NCBI RefSeq assembly: GCF_020515525.1
Contig: NZ_JAIYEP010000006.1
Location: 1-64,000 of the forward strand
Source: Rhodococcus yananensis
GTDB taxonomy: Bacteria > Actinomycetota > Actinomycetes > Mycobacteriales > Mycobacteriaceae
Length of the DNA: 64,000 bases
Reading direction: 5' to 3'
Shown here: piece after piece, positions 37,326 through 45,832 of the stretch
How positions within the stretch are numbered: position 1 is the first letter of the stretch
Layout of the letters: every line of letters begins with the position of its first letter
The notes under the pieces: generated by a model
Database searches by the model: none
Seen by the model: only the letters and a program-made list of their open reading frames with translations
Told to the model about the DNA's origin: nothing
Program-made: the position numbers and the translations under genes

Positions 37326-38669
37326 TCAGAGGATGCGTCGCGCCTTCATATCGGGGAAGACGGAGCCGACGCGGACCACGTCACCGGTGGTGGGCGCGTG
37401 CACCATCTGTCCGCCGCCGATGTAGATCGCGACGTGGCCGGGACCGCCGGCCTGCCAGTTGCCGAACAGCAGGTCGCCCGGCCTGGCCTGGTCGAGTGGG
37501 ATCTCGGTACCGACGTGCCACTGGGTCTCGGACGTGCGGGGCAACGCGATTCCCGTGGCGGCGTACACCGCGTACGACGTCAGGCCGGAGCAGTCGAACC
37601 CACCACCGGACGGTCCGTGAATGTTCCCGCCACCCCACACGTACGGCAGTCCCAGGAACTTGAAGGCCAGATCGACGATCCGGTTACCGGTGTCCGCCGT
37701 CCCCAGCGCGAGCCCGAGGAAGGGCGACAGCAACCGGGAGAACGCGGCCTCCGTGGCGCGGATCTTCGCGACGTACGGCTTGGTCTGGTTCTCATAGTCC
37801 GGCAGGCCGGACGGCATCCCGCCGGAGCGTCGGACGGCTCCGACACCGGCGTTGTAGGCGGCGATCGTCAGGTCGAGGGTGTCGCCCTGGACGAGCCCTT
37901 CCTTCTTCCACTTCTCGATCAGCGCATAGTCGTCGCACAGCAGATTTCCGGACGCCATGACCGGGTCGGCGATGCCGAGGATGTCGGCGATGCCGTCACC
38001 GTCGGCGTCCTTTCCGTAGGCGTCCCAGGTGCCGGGCATGAACTGTCCCGGCCCCTTCGCGCCGGTCGACGACACGGGGGCCGTCGGCCCGTAGCGGAAA
38101 CCGTTCTCGGCGGAGTACAGCGCCGCGAGCACCGGTGCGGTGATGCCGTCGCAGATGTCGCCGGCCTTGCGCAGCCACGGCGCGAACACCGCGATCGCAC
38201 CGATCGGCGCCAGGCCCGTGCCGGGGAGGATCGCCGGGACCGACGGCAGGGTGATTCCACCGACGTTCGCGGACGGCTGCGGTCCGTACACCGTCGCCTG
38301 CTGCGGTTGGGGCAGTCCGAACGCGTTCGGGCGGGCCGCCGGTGGGGCCACGGCGATCCCCGTGTCCGGGACGGCCTCCGGCGGCGGCCGGAGCGCCGCG
38401 ACGGCGTCCTCGGGCAGATGGGGTTCGAGCGCGGTCGCCAGCGATTCGGTGGTGTCGGCAACGGTCTGCCGCGCCGACTCCTGAACCTGCTCGGGCAGCG
38501 ACGCCACCGCATCGCCGATCTGTTGATCCACCCCCGGCGCGGACTCCTGCCACGACTCGATGACCTGGAGCGCCTGCTCTTGAATCTCTGCCGGTATGTC
38601 TGCGCCCTGCACGAGCGCACCTGCTGCCGTAGCCACTGCGACGATGACCGCAGACGGGTCCACCGACAT
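37326..38669 (-). CDS. Bifunctional SLT transglycosylase / NlpC-P60 endopeptidase
   Basis: A 447-residue peptidoglycan hydrolase. An N-terminal Ala/Pro-rich region is followed by an SLT lysozyme-like domain (VLAALYSAENGFRYGP with catalytic Glu; GPGQFMPGTWDAYGKDADGD; DLTIAAYNAGVGAVRR). The C-terminal NlpC/P60 domain (AFKFLGLPYVWGG, GFDCSGLTSYAV with the catalytic Cys, GHVAIYIGGGQMVHAP with His) completes it. It can cut both glycan strands and peptide stems. No classical signal peptide is seen, though the start VIVAVATAAGALV is weakly hydrophobic. ATG 38669 has GGGGG 6 nt upstream. The architecture resembles hydrolases of conjugative or phage elements as well as Rpf/Rip-type wall enzymes. A CRP-type site lies 40 bp upstream. 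Confidence 0.9.
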   Translation of the reverse strand: MSVDPSAVIVAVATAAGALVQGADIPAEIQEQALQVIESWQESAPGVDQQIGDAVASLPEQVQESARQTVADTTESLATALEPHLPEDAVAALRPPPEAVPDTGIAVAPPAARPNAFGLPQPQQATVYGPQPSANVGGITLPSVPAILPGTGLAPIGAIAVFAPWLRKAGDICDGITAPVLAALYSAENGFRYGPTAPVSSTGAKGPGQFMPGTWDAYGKDADGDGIADILGIADPVMASGNLLCDDYALIEKWKKEGLVQGDTLDLTIAAYNAGVGAVRRSGGMPSGLPDYENQTKPYVAKIRATEAAFSRLLSPFLGLALGTADTGNRIVDLAFKFLGLPYVWGGGNIHGPSGGGFDCSGLTSYAVYAATGIALPRTSETQWHVGTEIPLDQARPGDLLFGNWQAGGPGHVAIYIGGGQMVHAPTTGDVVRVGSVFPDMKARRIL

Positions 38670-38708
38670 ACGCAACCCCCATCACTCTTCGAACGCCCTC
38701 ACCGTACT

Positions 38709-38724
38709 TGTGATTCCAGTCACC
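38709..38724 (-). promoter_or_regulatory. CRP/GlxR-type site upstream of the wall hydrolase gene
   Basis: TGTGA-TTCCAG-TCACC matches the CRP-family pattern TGTGA-N6-TCACA at 9 of 10 arm positions. It lies 40 bp upstream of ATG 38669 in a notably A+T-rich stretch (38730-38780) with TATATTT. CRP/GlxR proteins control rpf and nlpC genes in related genera, which makes cAMP-linked control plausible. Confidence 0.5.
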
Positions 38725-38816
38725 GGTACAGCTTTACGGTACTTGATATCACATATATTTAGGAACGCGTTCTATTTTTGAGGTCGATGGGACGACAGTG
38801 GCCGATGGTTCGCGTG

Positions 38817-40784
38817 TTACACATCCTCCACAGGCGGGAGTTCCACGCCGCTGAGAGCCGCCACGAGCACCACCGGATCGACGGTGTCCGCGTCGAGCAA
38901 CACTGCGAGATCGTCGACCGTCTCGTCGACGACCCCCACGACCGCCCCGGCGGCAGACCAGCGGTCGCCGATCGGAATGAATCGCGCGCACACGACGAGT
39001 CCGGTGTCGTTGCCGTCCCCGACCTCCGGCGCCGTCACCGCACGACGCTCACCACTACGCAGGTTCCGCACCGTCAGCCCCTCCCCCGGCGCGACCTCCT
39101 CGATCTCCCACAGCGAACGACGCTCCTGCACCCAACCGGCCAGGAGCGCACGCTCGTCGTCCGGCAGGAGATGGCCGCGCCGATCGAGGAACTCGGCCTC
39201 CGCACCCGCCTCCGCCGACACCACATCGGCGACGAGCCGATCACCGGATGCGAGCGAACCGACGTGCTCGGCATCCTCGCTGAATCCGCTGCGGATGTCG
39301 GCGAGCAGATACCTCCACCGCACCCACTCGTACTCGTCCAGATGCTGCGCAAGCTTGACCATCAGCCACTGCGCGCGCTCGTCGAGCGAATGGTCCGCCT
39401 TCCCGAGGTGACATACCTTGTACTTGCGTCCCGACCCGCACCAGCAGCGGTCGTTGCGCCCCAGACCGGCGTGCTCCTCCGGCCGGAACCGTTCGAGCTG
39501 TTCGATCGTGTGCGCCGCCCGCGCGTCCGTCGACCGCGACAACAGCGAGAGCGCCCGAACCACGTCGCTACGGTCCGACGCGTACCGTGCCGCCGCCAGC
39601 AACGCCGGATCGAATCCGCCGTCCGCGTCCACCGCGGCACCGAACAGGGTCTCCGCCTCACCGATCCGACCGGCGGCCTCGGCCGCCGTACCCGCGATCC
39701 ACGACATCGCGGCGGTCACACGACGCGGACCGTGGTCACGAACCCACAGCGCGGCACGTTCCAGAGCGTCCGCACCGATGTTCTCGTCGAAGAGCTGATC
39801 CACCACGGTCTCGGCGACATCCGGATCAGCGAGCTCGGCGTACAGACCGGATCTGCCCACCGCGAACCGTTCTTCGAGATCCTCGACGTCACCGTCGGCG
39901 AATGTCTCGGCCAGCGAAGCGAACGACGCCACCGCCGGCACCGCCTCGACCGGCACCCCCACCTGCTCGGCGTACGCATCGAACGCCGCGAGCATCAGAT
40001 GGCCCTCGAAATCGAAATCGGCCTCCGCCACCAGGTTTCCGGAACGCGCGAACCCCCCTTCGTGCAGCAGCTCCGTCAGCGGGAGGTGCGGGGTCGTGAA
40101 CGCAGCGGGATCGTCGACGAACAGCCCGAACAGCACCGCATCCAGACGAATCGGCTCGACACGGGACAGTTCCGCGGCGACCGCACCCGCGAACGCGGTC
40201 GACGACCCCGGTTCGCCGGCCACCGCCTCCCACGTCACCCCCTCGTCGGCACCGAACACCAGGAGATCACCGGGACCGAACCCGTCGAAGGTGCCGGGCG
40301 GGAACGCCAGCAGGTCGCCGAGCACGGAACCGTCGAGCACGACACCCCGCGCAGTGAGCTCCTCCGCATCCAGTTCCGTGTCGAGGATGTCGAAGTCCTC
40401 GTAACCCGAGGCCAACGCCAGCAGCGGCTCGATGTCCGCGATGGGCAGCGTCGCGGTCGCGATCTGTTCGGCGGTGAGACGATGGGTGAGCACCCGGCCG
40501 GCCAGCAGCACATCGAGCGCCGCGACCCGCCCGTCGGCGAGGTCGGCGATCCTCTCGTCGAGGAGTGCCCGTTCGAGTTCGGGCAACAGGTCCTCGGGGT
40601 CGCCCTCCGCCGATGGGACCAGCTCGGCGAGACTCTCGACGTCGAGGGGCCCGCGGTCGCGCAGCACCGCGAGCATCTCCTCGACGACCGCATCGTCGGG
40701 CAGCCCGAGGTCCTCGAACAGCCCGAGTTCGTCGGGTACTCCGGGTTCGTCGGGCAGGGAATCACGGGGCGGGAAACCGGTCAT
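38817..40784 (-). CDS. SEC-C zinc-motif protein, large
   Basis: A 655-residue, strongly acidic, mostly helical protein. The only recognised element is a SEC-C motif, NDRCWCGSGRKYKVCH, near residue 440, a zinc ribbon like the SecA tail that binds SecB or ribosomes. The N-terminal part has regular Leu/Asp/Glu-rich helices that look like helical repeats (DIEPLLALASGYEDFDILD). The C-terminal 160 residues read as a separate domain. Homologues are annotated only as SEC-C domain proteins. Start ATG 40784 is the first with typical composition. Divergent from the iron-binding lipoprotein gene. Confidence 0.85.
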   Translation of the reverse strand: MTGFPPRDSLPDEPGVPDELGLFEDLGLPDDAVVEEMLAVLRDRGPLDVESLAELVPSAEGDPEDLLPELERALLDERIADLADGRVAALDVLLAGRVLTHRLTAEQIATATLPIADIEPLLALASGYEDFDILDTELDAEELTARGVVLDGSVLGDLLAFPPGTFDGFGPGDLLVFGADEGVTWEAVAGEPGSSTAFAGAVAAELSRVEPIRLDAVLFGLFVDDPAAFTTPHLPLTELLHEGGFARSGNLVAEADFDFEGHLMLAAFDAYAEQVGVPVEAVPAVASFASLAETFADGDVEDLEERFAVGRSGLYAELADPDVAETVVDQLFDENIGADALERAALWVRDHGPRRVTAAMSWIAGTAAEAAGRIGEAETLFGAAVDADGGFDPALLAAARYASDRSDVVRALSLLSRSTDARAAHTIEQLERFRPEEHAGLGRNDRCWCGSGRKYKVCHLGKADHSLDERAQWLMVKLAQHLDEYEWVRWRYLLADIRSGFSEDAEHVGSLASGDRLVADVVSAEAGAEAEFLDRRGHLLPDDERALLAGWVQERRSLWEIEEVAPGEGLTVRNLRSGERRAVTAPEVGDGNDTGLVVCARFIPIGDRWSAAGAVVGVVDETVDDLAVLLDADTVDPVVLVAALSGVELPPVEDV

Positions 40785-40893
40785 CCCCGAATCGTACGGA
40801 CACCGACAGACCTCGGTCACCCACATCCACGTGCCTCGGACCGACCTCCCGACCGAACGACTTTTCCACGGCACCGAAATGAGGTGGACCTCA

Positions 40894-40922
40894 CTCGATT
40901 GCGGGACAGCTTCGCAATCGAG
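40894..40922 (+). promoter_or_regulatory. 10-bp-stem hairpin in the leader of the iron-binding lipoprotein gene
   Basis: CTCGATTGCG and CGCAATCGAG form a perfect stem with a 9-nt loop, 39 bp before the TTG start. A second inverted repeat (TGAGGT-GG-ACCTCA) lies just upstream at about 40880-40893. The pair could be an operator or an RNA control element. It is not an IdeR box. Confidence 0.45.
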
Positions 40923-40961
40923 TGGTTCCCACTCCCCACCGCTGGTTCGAGAGGTCCCCTT

Positions 40962-41969
40962 TTGTTCGCCACACGCACACGTCGCAGATTCGGAGGCGGC
41001 CTCCTCGCCGCGGTCACGGGCGTCACGCTCGTGCTGACCGGATGCTCCTCCTCGTCGGACGAACCGTCACAGACCGACTCCCCCACCGCCGCCACCCGGA
41101 CCGTCACCGACAGCTCCGGTGAGGTCGAGATTCCCGTCGACGCCGAGCGGATCGTCACCGTCCACCACATCGCGACGCAGCCCCTGATCAATCTGGGAGT
41201 CGTGCCGGTCGGTCGCGGTGCCGTCGCCGAGAACGCGGTGACGCCCGAGACCTGGCAGAAGATCGACGACGTTCCCGTCGTCTCCAACGGTGCCGAACCC
41301 GACACCGAGCAGATCGCCACCCTCGAACCCGATCTGATCATCGCCCACAACTGCATCGACGACACCGACCTCGACGCCCTGCGCGGAATCGCGCCCGTGC
41401 TCGTTCTCGACATCGCCGGGCCCGGCCGCGCCGACTGGCAGGGGCGGGTCGAACTGGTCGCGCAGGCCCTGGGACTCGAGGACACCTACCAGCAGCTGCT
41501 CGACGACTTCGACACGCGCGCCGCGTCGATCGCCGATACCCACCGCGACGTCCTCGACCGCGAAACGTTCTCCCTGATCGGTTCGTGGAACCCCGGCACG
41601 TTCAACACGTACAGCGCACAGAGCATCTGGGGAAGCGTGTTCACCAAGGCCGGCGCGCGCATCTCCCCGGCCGAGGAGGCCGCAGCGAGCGCGGAGTCGT
41701 CGGGTGAGGCCGAGTTGAGCATCGAACAGTTGCCCACCGTGCTCGACGGCACCGTGCTGCTGCACGTCACCGACCTGCGCGGAACTCCCAACGCCGAACT
41801 CGAGGCCGTGATGGCCGAGCCGCTGTACCGGTCGGTGCCGGCGGTCACGACGGGGCTCGTGTTCCCCGGCGGCAAGGACACCGTCGGTGGTTTCGAGGAT
41901 GCGAACTACAACCTCGACGTGTTCGAAGCGGCACTGAAGGCTCTCGAGAACGAGGCACAGCCGAGCTGA
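40962..41969 (+). CDS. Iron-siderophore ABC transporter substrate-binding lipoprotein (FepB-like)
   Basis: 335 residues. RRRFGGGLLAAVTGVTLVLTGC is a lipoprotein signal (shown in two parts: basic start, then LTGC lipobox). The mature part has the two-lobed class III binding-protein plan: TVTDSSGEVEIPVDAERIV, ATLEPDLIIAHNCID and VLVLDIAG. The lobes are joined by a long helix around ARADWQGRVELVAQALGLED. It would capture a ferric siderophore or haem outside the membrane. No permease or ATPase is adjacent, so it must share a transporter encoded elsewhere. Start TTG 40962 has GAGAGG 7 nt upstream and places the signal correctly. Confidence 0.88.
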   Translation: MFATRTRRRFGGGLLAAVTGVTLVLTGCSSSSDEPSQTDSPTAATRTVTDSSGEVEIPVDAERIVTVHHIATQPLINLGVVPVGRGAVAENAVTPETWQKIDDVPVVSNGAEPDTEQIATLEPDLIIAHNCIDDTDLDALRGIAPVLVLDIAGPGRADWQGRVELVAQALGLEDTYQQLLDDFDTRAASIADTHRDVLDRETFSLIGSWNPGTFNTYSAQSIWGSVFTKAGARISPAEEAAASAESSGEAELSIEQLPTVLDGTVLLHVTDLRGTPNAELEAVMAEPLYRSVPAVTTGLVFPGGKDTVGGFEDANYNLDVFEAALKALENEAQPS

Positions 41970-42042
41970 CGACACGGTTCCCCCGCGTCACTCCGCTGGT
42001 CACCCCACCCCGGTGATCACCCCGGTGGGTCACCCCACCCCG

Positions 42043-42093
42043 GAGCGAACGTACCCCTCGATCGCTTGATTCGATCGAGGGGTACGTTCGCTC
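42043..42093. terminator. Perfect 22-bp-stem palindrome between the lipoprotein gene and metB
   Basis: GAGCGAACGTACCCCTCGATCG (42043-42064, given here as left arm) is matched exactly by 42072-42093, with a 7-nt loop CTTGATT. It lies between two convergent genes. GAGCGAA/TTCGCTC ends are shared with the elements at 6421 and 19656. It is flanked by repeated TCACCCCACCCCGG-type segments on the left and their complements on the right. Confidence 0.8.
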
Positions 42094-42160
42094 ATCACCG
42101 GTGTGTGGTCGTCACCGGGGTGTGGTCACCGGCGGACGCCGTCACCGTCGGCGTGTGGCG

Positions 42161-43312
42161 TCAGGACAGGGCCTGTTCGATGTCGGCGAGGAGATCGGCG
42201 GCGTCCTCGATACCGACCGACAACCGCACCAGATCGTCCGGCACCTCGAGCGCCGAACCGGCCGTCGATGCGTGCGTCATCGCACCGGGATGCTCGATGA
42301 GCGATTCGACGCCGCCGAGCGACTCCGCGAGAGTGAAGATCTCGGTGCGCTTGCAGAAGTCGAGCGCCGCCTGCCGGCCACCGGCCAGCCGCACCGAGAT
42401 CATGCCACCGAACCGGCGCATCTGCTTCGCCGCGTACTCGTGACCCGGATGCGACTCGAGACCCGGGTACAGGACGTGGGTGACGGCCTCGTGTCGCGAC
42501 AGCGCGTCGACGATCTTCTCGGCGTTGTCGCAGTGCCGTTCCATCCGCACGGCGAGGGTCTTGATGCCGCGCAGAGTCAGGAACGCATCGAACGGGCCGG
42601 GCACCGCACCCGCACCGTTCTGCAGGAAAGCGAACGCGGTGTCGAGTTCCTCGTCGTTCGTCACCAACGCACCGCCGACGACGTCGGAGTGTCCGCCGAT
42701 GTACTTGGTCGTCGAGTGCAGCGCGACGTCCGCTCCCAACGACAGCGGCTGCTGCAGGTAGGGCGACGCGAACGTGTTGTCGACGACGAGTTTCGCGCCG
42801 CCACCGTGCGCGACCTCGGCGAGCGCGGCGATGTCACCGATGTTCAGCAGCGGGTTCGTCGGAGTCTCGACCCACACCAGTTTGGTTTCAGGACGCAACG
42901 CGGCACGCACGGCGTCCGTGTCGTTGACGGGTGCCGGCGTGTACTCGATGCCCCACTGGGTGAACACCTTGTCGATCAACCGGAACGTTCCGCCGTAGGC
43001 GTCGTCGGGGATGACGAGGTGGTCGCCGGGGCGCAGCACCGAACGCAGCAGGCAGTCGGTGGCCGCCATGCCGGACCCGAACGCGCGACCGTAGGTTCCA
43101 CCTTCGAGCGCCGCGAGGTTCGCTTCGAGGGGGCGGCGGGTGGGGTTGCCGGTGCGCGCGTACTCGAAACCGTTCCGCATCTCGCCGACGCCGTCCTGCG
43201 CGAACGTCGACGACGCGTAGATGGGCACGTTGACGGCACCGGTCTGCGGGTCGGGTTCGAAGCCGGCGTGGATGGCGCGGGTGGAGAAACCGTGTCGGGT
43301 GTTGTCTGTCAT
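42161..43312 (-). CDS. metB: Cystathionine gamma-synthase/lyase MetB
   Basis: A 383-residue PLP enzyme of the Cys/Met metabolism family. Key motifs are GFEYARTGNPTRRPLEANLA, YGRAFGSGMAATDCLL, the PLP lysine in LHSTTKYIGGHSDVVGG and SLGGVESLIEHPGAMTH. It joins O-succinyl- or O-acetylhomoserine with cysteine, or cleaves cystathionine; sequence alone does not separate the two. It lies 12 bp downstream of cbs, together giving a transsulfuration operon. Confidence 0.95.
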   Translation of the reverse strand: MTDNTRHGFSTRAIHAGFEPDPQTGAVNVPIYASSTFAQDGVGEMRNGFEYARTGNPTRRPLEANLAALEGGTYGRAFGSGMAATDCLLRSVLRPGDHLVIPDDAYGGTFRLIDKVFTQWGIEYTPAPVNDTDAVRAALRPETKLVWVETPTNPLLNIGDIAALAEVAHGGGAKLVVDNTFASPYLQQPLSLGADVALHSTTKYIGGHSDVVGGALVTNDEELDTAFAFLQNGAGAVPGPFDAFLTLRGIKTLAVRMERHCDNAEKIVDALSRHEAVTHVLYPGLESHPGHEYAAKQMRRFGGMISVRLAGGRQAALDFCKRTEIFTLAESLGGVESLIEHPGAMTHASTAGSALEVPDDLVRLSVGIEDAADLLADIEQALS

Positions 43313-43324
43313 GGATTCGGTGTC

Positions 43325-44710
43325 CTATCGGCCTTGGGAGATGAAACCGAGCAGATCGTGTCGGGTGATGACGCCGACGGGCTTGCCGTCGTCGATCACC
43401 ATCAGCGCGTCGGTGTCGCCGAACGCCTTCGTGGCGGCGTCGATGGACTCGCCGACACCGATGTTCGGCAGCGGTGCGCTCATGTGTTTCTCGACGGGGT
43501 CGGCGAGTTGGGCGCGCCCCTCGAAGACGGCGCCGAGCAGTTCGCGTTCGCTGACGGACCCGGCGACCTCACCGGCGGTGACCGGCGGTTCTGCACCGAC
43601 GACCGGCATCTGCGACACCCCGTATTCGCGGAGGATCTCGATGGCGTCGCGGACGGTCTCCGACGGGTGGGTGTGCACGAGTGCGGGCAGGTCGCCGGAC
43701 TTGCCGCGCAGGACGTCGCCGACGGTGGAGTCGTCGGGCTTGCCGTCGAGGGGGGTGCGCAGGAAGCCGTAGGAGGCCATCCACTTGTCGTTGAAGATCT
43801 TCGACAGGTAGCCGCGACCGCCGTCGGGCAGCAGCACGACGACGACGGCGTCGGGGCCTTCGCGCTCGGCGACCTCGAGTGCGGCGACGATCGCCATGCC
43901 GCACGACCCGCCGACGAGCAGACCCTCCTCGCGCGCGAGGCGACGGGTCATCTCGAACGAGTCGGCGTCGGACACGGCGATGATCTCGTCGGGGATCGCC
44001 GGGTCGTAGGCGGCCGGCCAGAAGTCCTCGCCGACACCTTCGACGAGGTAGGGGCGGCCGGTGCCGCCGGAGTAGACGGAACCTTCGGGGTCGGCGCCGA
44101 TCACCTTGACCGCGCCGCCGGAGATCTCCTTGAGGTAGCGGCCGGTGCCGGAGATGGTGCCACCGGTGCCGACGCCCGCGACGAAGTGGGTGACCTTGCC
44201 TTCGGTGTCGCGCCAGATCTCGGGTCCGGTCGTCTCGTAGTGACTGTCGGGACCACCCGGATTCGAGTACTGGTTCGGCTTCCATCCGCCGGGGATCTCA
44301 CGGGCCAGCCGATCGGAGACACTGTAGTAGCTGTCGGGGTGCTCCGGCGGCACCGCGGTGGGGCACACGACGACCTCCGCGCCGTACGCCTTGAGCACGT
44401 TGCGCTTGTCCTCGCTGACCTTGTCGGGACACACGAACACGCACTTGTAACCGCGCTGCTGCGCGACGAGCGCGAGCCCGATGCCCGTGTTGCCGGAGGT
44501 CGGTTCGACGATCGTCCCGCCCGGCTTCAACTCGCCCGACTGCTCGGCCGCGTCGATCATCTTCACGGCGATACGGTCCTTCGAGCTGCCGCCCGGGTTG
44601 AGGTATTCGATCTTCGCTGCCACGAGCGCCGAGCCCGGTTTCACCACCGAATTGAGCTTGACGAGGGGGGTGTTTCCGATGAGGTCGACGACAGAATCCG
44701 CGATGCGCAT
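43325..44710 (-). CDS. cbs: Cystathionine beta-synthase Cbs
   Basis: A 461-residue protein. The PLP fold type II domain has GNTPLVKLNSV, PGGSSKDRIAVKMID (PLP Lys), EPTSGNTGIGLALVA and GVGTGGTISGTGRYLKE. A C-terminal pair of CBS domains (VHTHPSETVRDAIEILREYGVSQMPVV; ALMVIDDGKPVGVITRHDLLGF, given by parts) may sense AdoMet or adenylates. It condenses serine and homocysteine to cystathionine. First gene of the cbs-metB operon. A large hairpin upstream separates it from the Bax-inhibitor gene. Confidence 0.95.
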   Translation of the reverse strand: MRIADSVVDLIGNTPLVKLNSVVKPGSALVAAKIEYLNPGGSSKDRIAVKMIDAAEQSGELKPGGTIVEPTSGNTGIGLALVAQQRGYKCVFVCPDKVSEDKRNVLKAYGAEVVVCPTAVPPEHPDSYYSVSDRLAREIPGGWKPNQYSNPGGPDSHYETTGPEIWRDTEGKVTHFVAGVGTGGTISGTGRYLKEISGGAVKVIGADPEGSVYSGGTGRPYLVEGVGEDFWPAAYDPAIPDEIIAVSDADSFEMTRRLAREEGLLVGGSCGMAIVAALEVAEREGPDAVVVVLLPDGGRGYLSKIFNDKWMASYGFLRTPLDGKPDDSTVGDVLRGKSGDLPALVHTHPSETVRDAIEILREYGVSQMPVVGAEPPVTAGEVAGSVSERELLGAVFEGRAQLADPVEKHMSAPLPNIGVGESIDAATKAFGDTDALMVIDDGKPVGVITRHDLLGFISQGR

Positions 44711-44787
44711 ACATCCATGTTCTCATTCCCGGCGCGTGCCGACCGCTCCACCCGTCCCGGCCACGATCGGCACCCCCGGAAACGACG

Positions 44788-44839
44788 CTACCCGTGCGCA
44801 CTTCTGGTAGTGGGAACTACCGGAAGTGCGCACGGGTAG
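44788..44839 (-). terminator. Very strong hairpin downstream of the Bax-inhibitor-1 gene
   Basis: CTACCCGTGCGCACTTC pairs exactly with 44823-44839. After one U-G pair, GGTAG/CTACC continues the stem around the loop TGGGAA, giving 23 paired positions. It begins 22 bp after the stop of the minus-strand gene at 44861 and lies 78 bp upstream of the cbs start, insulating the cbs-metB operon. Confidence 0.8.
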
Positions 44840-44860
44840 GGGTGGGACGTGCGCCGGAGG

Positions 44861-45721
44861 CTAGTCGCTCTGGAAGTAGCTGAGCAGGCGCAGGATCTCG
44901 ACGTACAGCCAGACCAGGGTGACGGTCAGGCCGAGCGCGACACCCCAGGCCGCCTTCTCGGGGGCGCGAGCACGGATCAGCTGATCGGCGGAATCGAAGT
45001 CCAGCAGGAAGCTGAACGCGGCGATGCCGATGCACACGAGGCTGAAGATGATCGCGATCGGTCCACCGTCACGCAGTCCGAATCCACCGTCGATGAAGAA
45101 ACCGGCGATCAGGTTGCCCAGCGCGAGGACCAGCACACCGACGAGCGCGCCGATGATCATGCGGGTCAGTCGCGGGGTGACGCGGATCGCACCGGTGCGG
45201 TACACGACGAGCATGCCGAAGAACACACCGAACGTGCCGAGCACGGCCTGCGCGATCAGCGTCGCACCACCGGCCCCGCCGAACGAGATGTCGGTGAACA
45301 TGAACGACAACGCGCCGAGGAAGACACCTTCGGCGACGGCGTAGGCGAGGACGATGGCCGGGTTGTCCATCTTGCGCCCGAAGGTCGCGAAGAGCACCAG
45401 CCCGAAGCCGATGAGACCGCCACCGATGACGAACGGGGCCGCCAGAGCGATATTGGAGTTGACGAGGACGTAGGAGATCAACGCCGACACCGCCAGCACA
45501 CCGAGCGTGATGCCGGTCTTGGTGACGACGTCGTCGATGGTCATCGTCCGCTGATCGGTGGGGTGTGCCCACTGATCCGCGGGAGCGTACTGAGGTTGGC
45601 CGAATTGCTGGGTGACCTGTGCGGCGCCCGCGCTCGCGGAGCCGAATGTGGCGTATCCGCCGCCCTCTTGCTTGGGCAGGTTGCGGAACACCGGGTTGCT
45701 GGTGGTGCGCACCGTGCTCAT
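44861..45721 (-). CDS. Bax inhibitor-1/YccA family membrane protein
   Basis: A 286-residue protein with a cytoplasmic N-terminus of about 75 residues (NPVFRNLPKQEGGGYATFGS) and seven membrane helices (GITLGVLAVSALISYVLV, LAAPFVIGGGLIGFGLVLF, AIVLAYAVAEGVFLGALSF and others). It ends LDFDSADQLIRARAPEKAAW then a last helix, with the conserved acidic residues of the BI-1 pH-sensing pair. The long tail is typical of the actinobacterial branch. Members act as pH-dependent calcium leak channels in model systems; the role here is inferred. Confidence 0.9.
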   Translation of the reverse strand: MSTVRTTSNPVFRNLPKQEGGGYATFGSASAGAAQVTQQFGQPQYAPADQWAHPTDQRTMTIDDVVTKTGITLGVLAVSALISYVLVNSNIALAAPFVIGGGLIGFGLVLFATFGRKMDNPAIVLAYAVAEGVFLGALSFMFTDISFGGAGGATLIAQAVLGTFGVFFGMLVVYRTGAIRVTPRLTRMIIGALVGVLVLALGNLIAGFFIDGGFGLRDGGPIAIIFSLVCIGIAAFSFLLDFDSADQLIRARAPEKAAWGVALGLTVTLVWLYVEILRLLSYFQSD

Positions 45722-45832
45722 CCCTTCTGATGGTCGCTACTGTCCGTTCAACGAGGCAGCCGCTGCGAGAGTTCCCGCCGCGGGGCAGACCGTCTCTGGG
45801 GCCGCCCGTGCAGACCCCGGACAAACCGGACT

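Noticed and set aside
38740-38770. GAACGCGTTC as a LexA/SOS box upstream of the wall hydrolase gene
   Set aside because: The actinobacterial SOS box needs GAAC-N4-GTTC; here the spacer is 2 bp.
38670-38816. ydaO-type c-di-AMP riboswitch upstream of the NlpC/P60 gene
   Set aside because: Such riboswitches often precede wall hydrolases, but the region is too short and A+T-rich and lacks the conserved core; a CRP-like site explains it better.
40880-40893. IdeR box before the siderophore-binding lipoprotein gene
   Set aside because: TGAGGT-GG-ACCTCA has only a 2-bp spacer and lacks the AGGTTAGGCTAACCT core, unlike the site at 23282.
42101-44839. A 912-codon plus-strand frame opposite metB and cbs
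   Set aside because: No family features; both minus-strand genes are complete PLP enzymes. The open frame follows from their third-position G/C bias.
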